Positions 44,984-54,553 of a stretch of 64,000 nt of DNA are shown one piece after another. Each line of letters opens with the position of its first letter. Position 1 is the first letter of the stretch. The stretch is from JAGVSR01 sp964589785. Its GTDB lineage: Bacteria; Pseudomonadota; Alphaproteobacteria; Rhizobiales; Hyphomicrobiaceae. The notes beneath the pieces were generated by a model, which worked only from the letters and a program-made list of their open reading frames with translations, had not been told where the DNA came from and did not search any database. The stretch lies in assembly GCA_964589785.1 (NCBI GenBank), contig CAZPUQ010000001.1, positions 124,001 through 188,000 of the forward strand, given 5' to 3'. Both the position numbers and the translations under genes were made by a program.

Positions 44984-45793
44984 GTGAAGCCGTTGCCAGC
45001 TCCCGCTTCGCCCGCATTTGTGGCCTGTGCGCACGCGCTGGCGGATCGCGCCGCCGCGGTTATTCTGCCGTACTTCCGCGAACCGCTGACCATCGACAAC
45101 AAGGACAGCAACGGCGGCTTCGACCCCGTCACCGCGGCCGACCGTGCGGCGGAGGAGGCGATCGCGGCCCACTTGGCAGAGGTCTTCCCCGATCACGGCC
45201 TGGAAGGGGAGGAGTTCGGGACGCGCCGCCCCGGGGCGCGCTATCGCTGGGTCGTCGATCCCATCGACGGCACGCGGGCGTTCATCACCGGCTCGCCCAT
45301 GTGGGGCATTCTCATCGGTCTTCTGGAAGAGCGTGTGCCGCGCCTGGGTCTCCTGGAGCAGCCGTTCACCGGCGAGCGCTTCTGGTCGGACGGCGTGCAG
45401 AGCTTCGCGCGGCGCCATGGCGGAGAGCCTCGCCTTTTGCGCACGCGTCCCTGCCCGCGGCTCGCAGAGGCCGTGCTCATGACGACGGACCCGCTGCTGT
45501 TCTCGGGCGAGGCGGAGCTGCGCGCCTTCGCAGACGTCCGCGCCCAGGCACGCATGACCCGGTACGGCGGCGACTGCTACGCCTATGCGCTGCTCGCCTC
45601 GGGCTTCGTTGATGTCATCATCGAGAGCGGACTGAAGCCCTACGACATCGTCGCGCTCATTCCCATCATCGAGGCCGCCGGCGGCCGCGTGACGGACTGG
45701 AGCGGCGGCTCGGCCGCGGCCGGCGGGCGCATCCTCGCCACCGGCGATCCGGCCCTGCATGACGAAGCCCTGGCCATACTTGCCGGTGCGTAA
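44984..45793 (+). CDS. hisN: Inositol monophosphatase family protein, HisN-like histidinol phosphatase
   Basis: A 269-residue phosphatase of the IMPase superfamily. The metal-binding motifs are GFDPVTAADRAAEEAI near residue 44, LEGEEFG near residue 72, WVVDPIDGTRAFITGSPMWG near residue 87 and the C-terminal ESGLKPYDIVALIPIIEAAG. The form of these motifs resembles the HisN group, which dephosphorylates histidinol phosphate; inositol phosphate cannot be excluded. The chosen start is GTG at 44984; an ATG at 44900 would add 28 unsupported residues. The gap before it holds two small RNAs on the opposite strand. Confidence 0.88.
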   Translation: MKPLPAPASPAFVACAHALADRAAAVILPYFREPLTIDNKDSNGGFDPVTAADRAAEEAIAAHLAEVFPDHGLEGEEFGTRRPGARYRWVVDPIDGTRAFITGSPMWGILIGLLEERVPRLGLLEQPFTGERFWSDGVQSFARRHGGEPRLLRTRPCPRLAEAVLMTTDPLLFSGEAELRAFADVRAQARMTRYGGDCYAYALLASGFVDVIIESGLKPYDIVALIPIIEAAGGRVTDWSGGSAAAGGRILATGDPALHDEALAILAGA

Positions 45794-45839
45794 CGAGCCG
45801 TGTCCGGATTCGGCCCCGGTCTGGCGCGCGACGGTTCGG

Positions 45840-46796
45840 TCACGCCGCCTGCCGGACGCCCATGTAGGCGTCGAACGCCGCCCAGAAGCGCAGCCGCAGG
45901 GGATCGTTCTCCTGCAGGATCTCGTGCCGCGACCCCGGCAGCCGCACGAGCGCGCCGATCTTGAGCTGAACCGCGAAGTCCTCCACCGCCCGGCTGTCGA
46001 CGATTCGGTCGGCGCCGGCCGCAAAGACGAGCATGGGCACCAGCACGCGGCGCGGGCAGCCGGGCTCCTGCAACTCCGCGAGGGCCGCAAGCGCCGCGCG
46101 AACCCAGCCGACGGTCGGCGAGCCGAGCCCGAGCTGCGGGGCGACCTCGAGCACTCCCGTGATCCGCTGCCAGCGCTCCCGATCCGACGTCAACTGGTTG
46201 TCCTCGAAGCGCTTCTGGTCGGGCATGACCTCGTGGCCGCCGGGAATGAAGGATCCGCCGAAGCCGGCCAAGCAGGCCGCGGTGCAGTAGGCCCGCACCA
46301 GCCGCTGCGGATAGCCCATTTTCTCGGCTGAGAAGGCGAGCATGGGCGCAGTCAGGATCATGCGGTCGAACCACGAGCCGGGCCGGATCGCATTGCGGAT
46401 CAGGAGCGCGCCGCCCATGGAGTGACCGAGCCCGGCAAAGGGCGCCGGGCAGTCGGGCAGCACGATCTCGAGCATGAACTGGCGCAGATCGCGATCATAT
46501 TCGGCAAAGTCCCCGACATGGCCCTTGCGCGGGTTGTCGAGAGCGCGATCCGATCCGCCCTGGCCGCGCCAGTCCATGATGGCGACGGCAAAGCCGCGGC
46601 GCCGGAGCTCGGCGACGACCTCGAAATATTTCTCGATGAATTCGCCGCGTCCGGGCGCGATCACCACCGTGCCGCGGCGCGGACCGCGTGTCGCCTCCCA
46701 GCGGGCATAGCGCAGCCGGAGGCCGTCCGCCGCCGTCATCATGCCGGTCACGGCGCCCGTCGGCACCGGATTGCGGGCGATCGATACGAGGTCCAT
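45840..46796 (-). CDS. Alpha/beta hydrolase, lysophospholipase-like
   Basis: A 318-residue serine hydrolase of the PldB/monoglyceride-lipase type. The N-terminal part has RGTVVIAPGRGEFIEKYFEV, then FAVAIMDWRGQGGSDR. The nucleophile elbow is GLGHSMGGALLIR near residue 122. The Asp (in VFAAGADRIVDSRA) and His (in LPGSRHEILQE) of the triad follow at the usual positions. It probably cleaves lysophospholipids or monoacylglycerols. It is divergent from hsp20. Confidence 0.88.
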   Translation of the reverse strand: MDLVSIARNPVPTGAVTGMMTAADGLRLRYARWEATRGPRRGTVVIAPGRGEFIEKYFEVVAELRRRGFAVAIMDWRGQGGSDRALDNPRKGHVGDFAEYDRDLRQFMLEIVLPDCPAPFAGLGHSMGGALLIRNAIRPGSWFDRMILTAPMLAFSAEKMGYPQRLVRAYCTAACLAGFGGSFIPGGHEVMPDQKRFEDNQLTSDRERWQRITGVLEVAPQLGLGSPTVGWVRAALAALAELQEPGCPRRVLVPMLVFAAGADRIVDSRAVEDFAVQLKIGALVRLPGSRHEILQENDPLRLRFWAAFDAYMGVRQAA

Positions 46797-46906
46797 GCCG
46801 GCGGCGGGTCCGTAGCTCGCAGCAAATCAGAAGGTTCGCTGAGCCCTTATCATGATGCGGGTTCGATCAGAAGGCCAGTCGGGGTGGGTACGCGGCAGAC
46901 GGCAGG

Positions 46907-46937
46907 CCCCTTGAACGTCCATTCGGCCTTCCTAAAT
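46907..46937 (+). promoter_or_regulatory. RpoH-like heat-shock promoter of hsp20
   Basis: CCCCTTGAA (46907-46915) resembles the -35 element CTTGAA and CCTAAAT (46931-46937) the -10 element of alphaproteobacterial sigma-32 promoters. It would start a leader of about 85-90 nt that contains the RNA-thermometer hairpins. Confidence 0.5.
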
Positions 46938-46973
46938 GACGGATGGCCCGGCCAGGACGGCGGGCAGCACTGA

Positions 46974-47029
46974 CGGCTCGTCCCGCGCGGGAGAGCCGAT
47001 CCACATGTCGCTTCTGATGGAGGATATGT
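46974..47029 (+). ncRNA. ROSE-type RNA thermometer in the hsp20 leader
   Basis: Hairpin I pairs CGGCTC (46974-46979) with GAGCCG (46993-46998), with an inner TCCCGC/GCGGGA stem. Hairpin II pairs ACATG (47003-47007) with TATGT (47025-47029). Inside it TCGCT (47008-47012) pairs with AGGA (47021-47024) of the Shine-Dalgarno GGAGGA, leaving one G unpaired. The U(U/C)GCU strand opposite the SD is the known ROSE hallmark. The hairpin would block the SD at low temperature and open on heat shock. Confidence 0.8.
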
Positions 47030-47030
47030 C

Positions 47031-47498
47031 ATGCGACACTTCGATTTCACGCCCCTTTACCGTTCGACGATCGGCTTCGATCGCCTCGCCCAGTTGCTCG
47101 ACGGCGTCGGCGGGGTCGAGGCGGAGGCGGCCTACCCGCCCTACAACATCGAGCGTCTCGGCGAGAACAGCTACCGCATCAGCATGGCGCTGGCGGGCTT
47201 CGTCGAGGATGAGATCAAGATCGAGGTCAAGGAGCAGACGCTGACCGTCAAGGGCGAGAAGAAGCCCGATCAGACCGAGCGGCACTACCTGCACCGCGGC
47301 ATCGCGGCCCGCTCGTTCGAGCGCCGCTTCCAGCTCGCGGACCATGTCGAGGTCAGCGGCGCCAACCTGAAGGACGGCCTGCTCGATATCGACCTAACAC
47401 GGAACGTGCCGGAGCGGCTGAAGCCGCGCAGCATCCCGATCGGCGGTCCCGCGCACGTCGCGGGTCAGATCGAGGGCCAGGTCGAGGCCCGGTCGTGA
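47031..47498 (+). CDS. Small heat-shock protein Hsp20 (IbpA type)
   Basis: A 155-residue alpha-crystallin-type chaperone that holds unfolded proteins. MRHFDFTPLYRSTIGFDRLA is the typical IbpA N-terminus. The crystallin domain (about residues 38-130) starts YPPYNIERLGENSYRISMAL and includes TVKGEKK and HRGIAARSFERRFQLADHV. The C-terminal PRSIPIG contains the I-x-I oligomerisation motif. Expression appears doubly controlled by the RpoH-like promoter and the ROSE thermometer; a strong terminator follows. Confidence 0.95.
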   Translation: MRHFDFTPLYRSTIGFDRLAQLLDGVGGVEAEAAYPPYNIERLGENSYRISMALAGFVEDEIKIEVKEQTLTVKGEKKPDQTERHYLHRGIAARSFERRFQLADHVEVSGANLKDGLLDIDLTRNVPERLKPRSIPIGGPAHVAGQIEGQVEARS

Positions 47499-48154
47499 AG
47501 TCCCGCGGCCCGGCGCACACCGTCGGGTCCGGCCATGTGATCCCATGGAGGCCGCCGTCTTCTTCCCCGCGGCACGTCTCCTGAGGCGTCCCTGACGCCG
47601 CGCTGGCGCCGTACCCCTGTCGGGTGCGGCGCCTTTTTGCACAAGCCTTTTTGCACACGGCCGAGCCCTGACGTGGGATGGTCCCGGCATTCCGTCTTGT
47701 GCCGTTTGCCAAAAGATGCAAAATGCGCGACGCGAAAGGTCAGCATTCCTGTCCTTTATGGCGGCAGCGGCGGACGGGTCCGTTGCGCCAGCAGGCGCCC
47801 TTTCGCTGAAGATCGGTTTGAGCCGCGCGCTGCGATCGGGGACGCCGGCGGTGAAGCAGGGGTGTATGGACGGTGCAGGATACGGCGCGCCATAAATTGA
47901 CGCCGGTCCGGGAGCGTGCGGCGCATCCGGACGTCCCCCGTTTCTCGGCCCGCGATCGCTCGAGCTGGACGAGACCCGCCGACCGCGGGCGAAAGCGCTG
48001 CGCGACGAGCGCCGTTTCCGGGTGCGCCCTTCCGCGCACGCATTGAAGCGAGGCGCGCGTTGCGACGGACTGGACGGTGACCGCCGCGACGAGGCGCACC
48101 GCAATCTGCCGCCGACCCGAGATTTGAAGCGAATTTGACACTCAAGGATCGACG
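47499..48154. other. Gene-free region between hsp20 and gltB
   Basis: About 650 bp without a supported gene. It holds the hsp20 terminator and a 12-bp direct repeat CCTTTTTGCACA at 47632-47643 and 47646-47657, the first copy including the terminator U tract. The region must contain the gltB promoter. I see no clear sigma-54 GG/GC element. Open frames on the minus strand look like GC-rich shadows. Confidence 0.55.
47605..47638 (+). terminator. Intrinsic terminator after hsp20
   Basis: GGCGCCGTACCC (47605-47616) pairs with GGGTGCGGCGCC (47622-47633) with one G-U pair, followed by five T residues. It lies 106 bp after the hsp20 stop. Confidence 0.85.
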
Positions 48155-51100
48155 ATGACGAAGTCCCTGCCTGCCCCGAACGGCTCCGGAGAGGGGATCT
48201 GGGAGCGGCCCGAGCGCCAGGGCCTGTTCGATCCTGCCTTCGAGCGTGACGCCTGCGGCGTCGGTTTCATCGCCGACATGAAGGGCCGCAAGTCGCACAA
48301 GGTCGTCGAGGACGCGCTGCAGATGCTCGAGAACCTTGAGCACCGCGGGGCCGTCGGAGCCGACCCTCTGTCGGGCGACGGCGCCGGCATCCTCATCCAG
48401 ATTCCGGATGCCTTCCTGCGCGAGGAGACCGCCAGGCTTGGCTTCAAGCTGCCGGAGCCGGACCGCTACGCGGTCGGTCACGTCTTCATGCCGGCCGACG
48501 CGCGTCTGCGCCAGCACTGCGAGCGCGTGTGGGCGCGCTGCCTCAAGGAGGAAGGGCTGGAGCTTCTCGGCTGGCGGTCCGTGCCGGTCGACAATAGCTG
48601 CCTGTCGGAGATGGTCCGGTCGACGGAGCCGGAGCATCGCCAGATCTTCGTCAAGCGGCCGCTCGGCTTGCGCGACCAGGAGGAATTCGAGCGCCGCCTG
48701 TTCCTCGCCCGCAAGGTCGCCTCCAACGCCATCTTCAATGCCTACAAGGGCCGCGACATCGGGCACTACACCGTCTCGCTGTCGAGCCGCACGCTCGTCT
48801 ACAAGGGCATGTTCCTGTCCTATCAGGTGAAGGCCTACTACAAGGACCTTTCCGACCCGCGCTGCGTGTCCGCGCTCGCGCTCGTGCATCAGCGCTTCTC
48901 GACGAACACCTTCCCGTCGTGGAAGCTTGCCCATCCCTATCGCATGGTCGCCCACAACGGCGAGATCAACACGCTGCGCGGCAACGTCAACTGGATGGCC
49001 GCGCGCCAGGCCTCGGTCTCGTCCCCGCTGTTCGGCGACGACATCTCCAAGCTGTGGCCGATCTCGTATGAGGGCCAGTCGGACACGGCCTGCTTCGACA
49101 ACGCGCTCGAATTCCTCGTCATGGGCGGCTACCGCCTCGCGCACGCGGCCATGATGCTGATCCCCGAGGCCTGGGCCGGCAATCCGCAGATGGATGCCAA
49201 GCGCCGCGGCTTCTACGAGTATCATGCCTGCCTCATGGAGGCGTGGGACGGCCCCGCCGCCATGGCCTTCACCGACGGCCGCCAGATCGGCGCCACGCTC
49301 GACCGCAACGGCCTGCGCCCGGCGCGCTACCTGGTGACGAGGGACGATGTCGTCATCATGTCGTCGGAGTCGGGCGTTCTCCCGGTCGAGGAGGCCGACA
49401 TCGTCCGCAAGTGGCGCCTGCAGCCCGGCAAGATGCTGCTGATCGACCTCGAGAAGGGCCGCATCATCTCGGATGAGGAGCTCAAGAACGAGATCGCGCT
49501 GAAGCACCCCTACGAGAGCTGGGTGAAGCGCACGCAGATCATGGTCTCCGACCTGCCGTTGCCGCCGAGGAAGGCGCCGAGGACCTCCAACGTCGGCCTG
49601 CTCGATCTGCAGCAGGCGTTCGGCTACACGCAGGAGAGCCTGAAGTTCCTCCTCACCCCGATGGGCGCGAGGGGCGAGGAGGCGGTCGGCTCGATGGGCA
49701 ACGACTCGCCGATCTCCGCGCTGTCGGCGAAGTCGAAGCTCCTGCACACCTATTTCAAGCAGAACTTCGCGCAGGTCACGAACCCGCCGATCGACAGCAT
49801 CCGCGAGGAGCTCGTCATGAGCCTCGTGTCGTTCATCGGCCCGCGTCCGAACATCCTCGATCTGGAGGGAACCTCGAAGGTGAAGCGCCTCGAGGTCGCG
49901 CAGCCCATCCTGGCGAACGAGGATCTCGAGCGTATCCGCGCCATCGGCGAGGTGAAGGACAACCATTTCAACTCGATCACGCTCGATATCACCTATCCGG
50001 TGGAGAAGGGCGCGGCCGGCATGGGGCCGGCGCTCGACGTCGTGTGCGCGGAGGCGGAAGAGGCCGTGCGCTCCAACGACTACAACATCATCATCCTCTC
50101 CGACCGGGCCTGCGGACCCGACAAGGTTGCAATCCCGTCGCTGCTCGCCACCTCGGCCGTGCACCATCACCTGATCAAGCAGGGTCTGCGCACCTCTGTC
50201 GGGCTCGTGGTCGAGACCGGCGAGGCGCACGAGGTGCATCAGTTCTGCACGCTCGCGGGCTACGGCGCCGAGGCGATCAACCCCTACCTCGCGTTCGAGA
50301 CGCTCGAGCACATGCTGCCCGAGCTTGGCGCCGACCTGACGGCGGAGGATGTGAAGAAGAAGTACATCAAGGCCGTCGGCAAGGCGATGCTGAAGGTCAT
50401 GGCCAAGATGGGGATCTCGACCTACCAGTCCTATTGCGGCGCGCAGATCTTCGACGCCGTCGGCCTGCGCCAGTCGTTCGTCGACCGCTACTTCACCGGC
50501 ACACACACGCAGGTGGAGGGCATCGGCCTGCGCGAGATCGCGCGCGAGACGGTCGATCGTCACAACCTCGCGTTCGGCGACGTGCCCGTGCTCGAGAACG
50601 CGCTCGATGTGGGCGGCGACTATGCCTATCGCGTCCGCGGTGAGGCGCACGTGTGGCGCCCCGGCACGGTCGCCGACCTGCAGCACGCCGTGCGCTCGAC
50701 CACGGTCGAGGATGCGGCCGCCGGCCGGATTCCGCAGAAGTTCCGCGACTTCTCCAAGAGCATCAACGACCAGTCCGAGCAGCTCTTCACGCTGCGCGGC
50801 CTGTTCCGCCTCCGCATGGCGGAGGAGACGGGCCGCAAGCCCGTGCCGCTCGAGGAGGTCGAGCCCGCCCAGACGATCGTCAAGCGCTTTGCCACCGGCG
50901 CCATGAGCTTCGGCTCCATCAGCCGCGAGGCGCACACGACGCTGGCGATCGCCATGAACCGCATCGGCGCCAAGTCCAACACCGGCGAAGGCGGCGAGGA
51001 GGCGGACCGCTTCAAGCCGCTGCCCAACGGCGACAGCATGCGCTCGGCGATCAAGCAGGTCGCGTCGGGCCGCTTCGGCGTGACGACCGAGTACCTCGTC

Positions 51101-52873
51101 AACTCCGACATGATGCAGATCAAGATGGCCCAGGGCGCCAAGCCCGGCGAGGGCGGACAGCTCCCCGGCCACAAGGTCGATGCCAACATCGCCAAGGTGC
51201 GCCACTCGACGCCGGGCGTCGGTCTCATCTCGCCGCCGCCGCACCACGACATCTACTCGATCGAGGACCTCGCCCAGCTCATTTTCGATTTGAAGAACGT
51301 CAACCCGTCAGGCGACGTGTCGGTGAAGCTCGTCTCGGAGGTCGGCGTCGGCACGGTGGCGGCCGGCGTCGCCAAGGCGCGCGCCGATCACGTGACGATC
51401 TCCGGCTTCGAGGGCGGCACGGGCGCTTCCCCGCTCACCTCGATCAAGCATGCGGGCTCGCCCTGGGAGATCGGCCTTGCCGAGACGCAGCAGACGCTCG
51501 TCGTCAACCGCCTGCGCTCGCGCATTGCCGTCCAGGTCGACGGCGGCTTGAGGACCGGCCGCGACGTCATCGTCGGCGCGCTCTTGGGGGCCGACGAGTT
51601 CGGTTTCGCGACCGCCCCGCTCATCGCCGCGGGCTGCATCATGATGCGCAAATGCCATCTCAACACCTGCCCGGTCGGCGTCGCGACCCAGGATCCCGTC
51701 CTGCGCGCCCGCTTCACCGGCAAGCCCGAGCACGTCATCAACTACGTCTTCTTCGTCGCCGAGGAAGTGCGCGAGCTGATGGCCCGGATGGGCTTCCGCA
51801 AGTTCGACGAGCTGATCGGGCGGACCGATCTCCTCGACAAGGAGCGCGCGATCGAGCACTGGAAGGCGCGCGGCCTCGACTTCACGAACCTGTTCTTCAA
51901 GCCGGACGTTCCGCCGAGCGTGAAGACCTACCACTGCGAGCGCCAGGACCACGGACTGGAGAAGGTGCTCGACAACAAGCTCATTGCGCTCGCCCGGCCC
52001 GCGCTCGAGGCGAAAAAGCCGGTCAAGGCCGAGGTCGCGATCCGCAACATCGATCGCTCGACGGGCGCGATGCTCTCCGGTGAGATCGCCAAGCGCTACG
52101 GCCACAGCGGCCTGCCCGAGGATACGATCTGGCTGACGCTCAAGGGCACCGCCGGCCAGGCGTTCGGCGCCTGGGGCGGCCACGGCCTGACGCTCGATCT
52201 GGTCGGCGAGGGCAACGACTATGTCGGCAAGGGGCTCTCGGGGGCCAAGATCATCGTCCGGCCGAGCCCGGATTCCGGCATCGTGCCGGAGGAGAGCATG
52301 ATCGTGGGCAACACGGTGCTCTACGGCGCCATCGAGGGCGAGTGCTACTTCCGCGGCATCGCGGGCGAGCGGTTCGCGGTGCGCAACTCGGGCGCCTCGG
52401 CCGTCGTCGAAGGAACCGGCGACCACGGCTGCGAGTACATGACGGGCGGCTGCGTCGTCGTCATCGGTCCGACGGGGCGCAACTTCGCGGCCGGCATGTC
52501 CGGCGGCATCGCCTACGTGCTCGACGATGACGGCACGTTCGAGAGCCGTCTCAACAAGGAGATGGTGGAGCTGGAGCAGTTCACCGCCGATGCCGGCTCG
52601 CTGGAGGCGCTCGCCAAGCAGGGCGGCGAGGTCGCGGTCGCGCTGAAGACCGTGATGGGCGACATGCGCAACCAGGACGTGGAGCGCCTGCATGCCCTCC
52701 TTCTCCGCCACGCCCATTACACGAACTCCGCCAAGGCGCAGACGATCCTCAAGGACTTCGCGGCCTGGCTGCCGAAGTTCCGCAAGGTCATGCCGGTGGA
52801 ATACCGCCGCGCGCTCACCGAGCTTGCCAAGGCCGCCGCGGCGGGCAGCGAGAAATCGCGCCCGCAGGCCTAA
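48155..52873 (+). CDS. gltB: Glutamate synthase (NADPH) large subunit
   Basis: A 1572-residue GltB that makes two glutamates from glutamine and 2-oxoglutarate. FERDACGVGFIADMKGRKSH places the nucleophile Cys at residue 34, so a propeptide of 33 residues is removed. The glutaminase domain covers about residues 34-430, the FMN-binding synthase domain follows from about 860, and the 3Fe-4S motif Cx5Cx4C is C1161, C1167 and C1172 (CIMMRKCHLNTC). The C-terminal GXGXG domain ends near residue 1500. gltD follows 75 bp downstream. Confidence 0.97.
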   Translation: MTKSLPAPNGSGEGIWERPERQGLFDPAFERDACGVGFIADMKGRKSHKVVEDALQMLENLEHRGAVGADPLSGDGAGILIQIPDAFLREETARLGFKLPEPDRYAVGHVFMPADARLRQHCERVWARCLKEEGLELLGWRSVPVDNSCLSEMVRSTEPEHRQIFVKRPLGLRDQEEFERRLFLARKVASNAIFNAYKGRDIGHYTVSLSSRTLVYKGMFLSYQVKAYYKDLSDPRCVSALALVHQRFSTNTFPSWKLAHPYRMVAHNGEINTLRGNVNWMAARQASVSSPLFGDDISKLWPISYEGQSDTACFDNALEFLVMGGYRLAHAAMMLIPEAWAGNPQMDAKRRGFYEYHACLMEAWDGPAAMAFTDGRQIGATLDRNGLRPARYLVTRDDVVIMSSESGVLPVEEADIVRKWRLQPGKMLLIDLEKGRIISDEELKNEIALKHPYESWVKRTQIMVSDLPLPPRKAPRTSNVGLLDLQQAFGYTQESLKFLLTPMGARGEEAVGSMGNDSPISALSAKSKLLHTYFKQNFAQVTNPPIDSIREELVMSLVSFIGPRPNILDLEGTSKVKRLEVAQPILANEDLERIRAIGEVKDNHFNSITLDITYPVEKGAAGMGPALDVVCAEAEEAVRSNDYNIIILSDRACGPDKVAIPSLLATSAVHHHLIKQGLRTSVGLVVETGEAHEVHQFCTLAGYGAEAINPYLAFETLEHMLPELGADLTAEDVKKKYIKAVGKAMLKVMAKMGISTYQSYCGAQIFDAVGLRQSFVDRYFTGTHTQVEGIGLREIARETVDRHNLAFGDVPVLENALDVGGDYAYRVRGEAHVWRPGTVADLQHAVRSTTVEDAAAGRIPQKFRDFSKSINDQSEQLFTLRGLFRLRMAEETGRKPVPLEEVEPAQTIVKRFATGAMSFGSISREAHTTLAIAMNRIGAKSNTGEGGEEADRFKPLPNGDSMRSAIKQVASGRFGVTTEYLVNSDMMQIKMAQGAKPGEGGQLPGHKVDANIAKVRHSTPGVGLISPPPHHDIYSIEDLAQLIFDLKNVNPSGDVSVKLVSEVGVGTVAAGVAKARADHVTISGFEGGTGASPLTSIKHAGSPWEIGLAETQQTLVVNRLRSRIAVQVDGGLRTGRDVIVGALLGADEFGFATAPLIAAGCIMMRKCHLNTCPVGVATQDPVLRARFTGKPEHVINYVFFVAEEVRELMARMGFRKFDELIGRTDLLDKERAIEHWKARGLDFTNLFFKPDVPPSVKTYHCERQDHGLEKVLDNKLIALARPALEAKKPVKAEVAIRNIDRSTGAMLSGEIAKRYGHSGLPEDTIWLTLKGTAGQAFGAWGGHGLTLDLVGEGNDYVGKGLSGAKIIVRPSPDSGIVPEESMIVGNTVLYGAIEGECYFRGIAGERFAVRNSGASAVVEGTGDHGCEYMTGGCVVVIGPTGRNFAAGMSGGIAYVLDDDGTFESRLNKEMVELEQFTADAGSLEALAKQGGEVAVALKTVMGDMRNQDVERLHALLLRHAHYTNSAKAQTILKDFAAWLPKFRKVMPVEYRRALTELAKAAAAGSEKSRPQA

Positions 52874-52948
52874 GGCGACGACTACGGCCGACGCACCGCA
52901 CCTGAAACACGTGCTCCGCACGCCGGACAGAGAAGAGACGAGACGACG

Positions 52949-54388
52949 ATGGGTAAGCCGACTGGGTTTCTGGAGTTCGAGCGCGCCGACCGCACGTACG
53001 AGGCCGTCGAGGCCCGTGTGAAGCACTGGCACGAGTTCGTCGTGCCGCTGGCCGAAGGCGAGGTCAGGACGCAGGCCGCGCGCTGCATGGACTGCGGCAT
53101 CCCCTACTGTCACAACGGCTGCCCGGTGAACAACCAGATCCCCGACTGGAACGATCTCGTCTATCGCGGCGACTGGAAGCAGGCGGCGCTGAACCTGCAC
53201 TCGACGAACAACTTCCCCGAGGTGACGGGGCGCGTCTGCCCGGCGCCGTGCGAGGCGGCCTGCACGCTCAACATCGACGACAAGCCGGTGACGATCAAGA
53301 CGATCGAATGCGCGATCGCCGACCGGGCGTGGCGGGAGGGCTGGATCGTCCCCGAGCTGCCGGAGAGGAAGACCGGACGCAGCGTTGCAGTGATCGGATC
53401 GGGTCCGGCCGGCCTTGCGGCGGCCCAGCAGCTCGCGCGCGCCGGCCATGACGTGCACGTCTATGAGAAGAACGCCCGGCCCGGCGGTCTCCTCGTCTAC
53501 GGCATTCCCGACTTCAAGATGGAGAAGGGCATCATCGCGCGGCGCGTAAGGCAGATGGAGGCGGAAGGCGTGACGTTCCATTGCGGCGTTCAGGTCGGCA
53601 AGGACATCTCCGCCCACGAGCTTCAGAAGAGGCATGACGCCGTCCTGCTCGCGACGGGCTCGGAGTCGCCGTTCGATTTCTTCTCCAAGTCGGCCGGCCG
53701 CAATCTGGAAGGCATTCACTACGCGATGGATTTCCTGCCGCAGCAGAACCGGCGTATCTCCGGCGAGCCGCAGAGGCCGGGCACGCGCGAGATCTCGGCG
53801 AAAGGCAAGCACGTCATCGTCATCGGCGGCGGCGATACGGGCTCGGACTGCATCGGCACGTCGTTCCGACAGGGCGCCAGGAGCGTCACGCAGCTCGAGA
53901 TCATGCCGCGTCCGCCGGAGAAGGAGAACAAGGCGCTCTCCTGGCCGAACTGGCCCGTGAAGCTGCGCGTCTCCACATCGCAGGCCGAAGGCGCCAAGAC
54001 CGAGTTCTCGATCTCGACCACCGGTTTCGAGGGCGAGAACGGCGTGGTGAAGAAGCTCCGCTACACGCGCGTCGACGACAAGATGCAGCCGGTTCCCGGC
54101 AGCGAAGGCGCTTTCGACGCCGACCTCGTGCTGCTGGCCATGGGCTTTGCCGGGCCGATCGAGAACGACGTCGTCAAGGAGCTCGGTCTTGCCGTCGTGC
54201 CGCGCGGGCGCTTCAAGGGCCTCGACGCGGGCGAGCGCGACTACAAGCTGCCGGGCGACAACAAGCTCTACGCGGCCGGCGACGTGCGGCGCGGCCAAAG
54301 CCTCGTGGTGTGGGCCATCCGCGAAGGCCGCCAGGCGGCACACGCGATCGACAAGGCCTTGATGGGCACCACCAATCTGCCGCGCTGA
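52949..54388 (+). CDS. gltD: Glutamate synthase small subunit
   Basis: A 479-residue flavoprotein that passes electrons from NADPH to GltB. The N-terminal cysteine clusters are CMDCGIPYCHNGCP near residue 49 and VCPAPCEAACTL near residue 97, which bind 4Fe-4S centres. The FAD-binding motif VIGSGPAGLAAAQQLARAGH lies near residue 148, and the NADPH site VIGGGDTGSDCIGTS near residue 291. It is co-directional with gltB and clearly in one operon. Confidence 0.97.
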   Translation: MGKPTGFLEFERADRTYEAVEARVKHWHEFVVPLAEGEVRTQAARCMDCGIPYCHNGCPVNNQIPDWNDLVYRGDWKQAALNLHSTNNFPEVTGRVCPAPCEAACTLNIDDKPVTIKTIECAIADRAWREGWIVPELPERKTGRSVAVIGSGPAGLAAAQQLARAGHDVHVYEKNARPGGLLVYGIPDFKMEKGIIARRVRQMEAEGVTFHCGVQVGKDISAHELQKRHDAVLLATGSESPFDFFSKSAGRNLEGIHYAMDFLPQQNRRISGEPQRPGTREISAKGKHVIVIGGGDTGSDCIGTSFRQGARSVTQLEIMPRPPEKENKALSWPNWPVKLRVSTSQAEGAKTEFSISTTGFEGENGVVKKLRYTRVDDKMQPVPGSEGAFDADLVLLAMGFAGPIENDVVKELGLAVVPRGRFKGLDAGERDYKLPGDNKLYAAGDVRRGQSLVVWAIREGRQAAHAIDKALMGTTNLPR

Positions 54389-54425
54389 CGGCTGCTTTTT
54401 TGTGCAACTTGAGCCATGCGGCGAT

Positions 54426-54446
54426 CCCGCCGGCCCGATCGGCGGG
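54426..54446 (+). terminator. Weak terminator-like hairpin after gltD
   Basis: CCCGCCG (54426-54432), 7-base loop, CGGCGGG (54440-54446), followed by CCGTTTCG. The poor U tract makes it a weak candidate. Confidence 0.35.
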
Positions 54447-54553
54447 CCGTTTCGCCTCACTCGAGCGGAAACCTTGTTCCCGCCGTCAACCGGCCTAATA
54501 TCTGAGGCGTGACACCCGTCACGACAGGGCCGTAGCCTCGAAAGGCATCCTCC

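Noticed and set aside
47756..51247. Very long open frame on the minus strand opposite gltB
   Set aside because: It lies opposite a clearly conserved gltB, is rich in Arg, Ala and Gly as expected for a GC-rich shadow frame, and has no family similarity.
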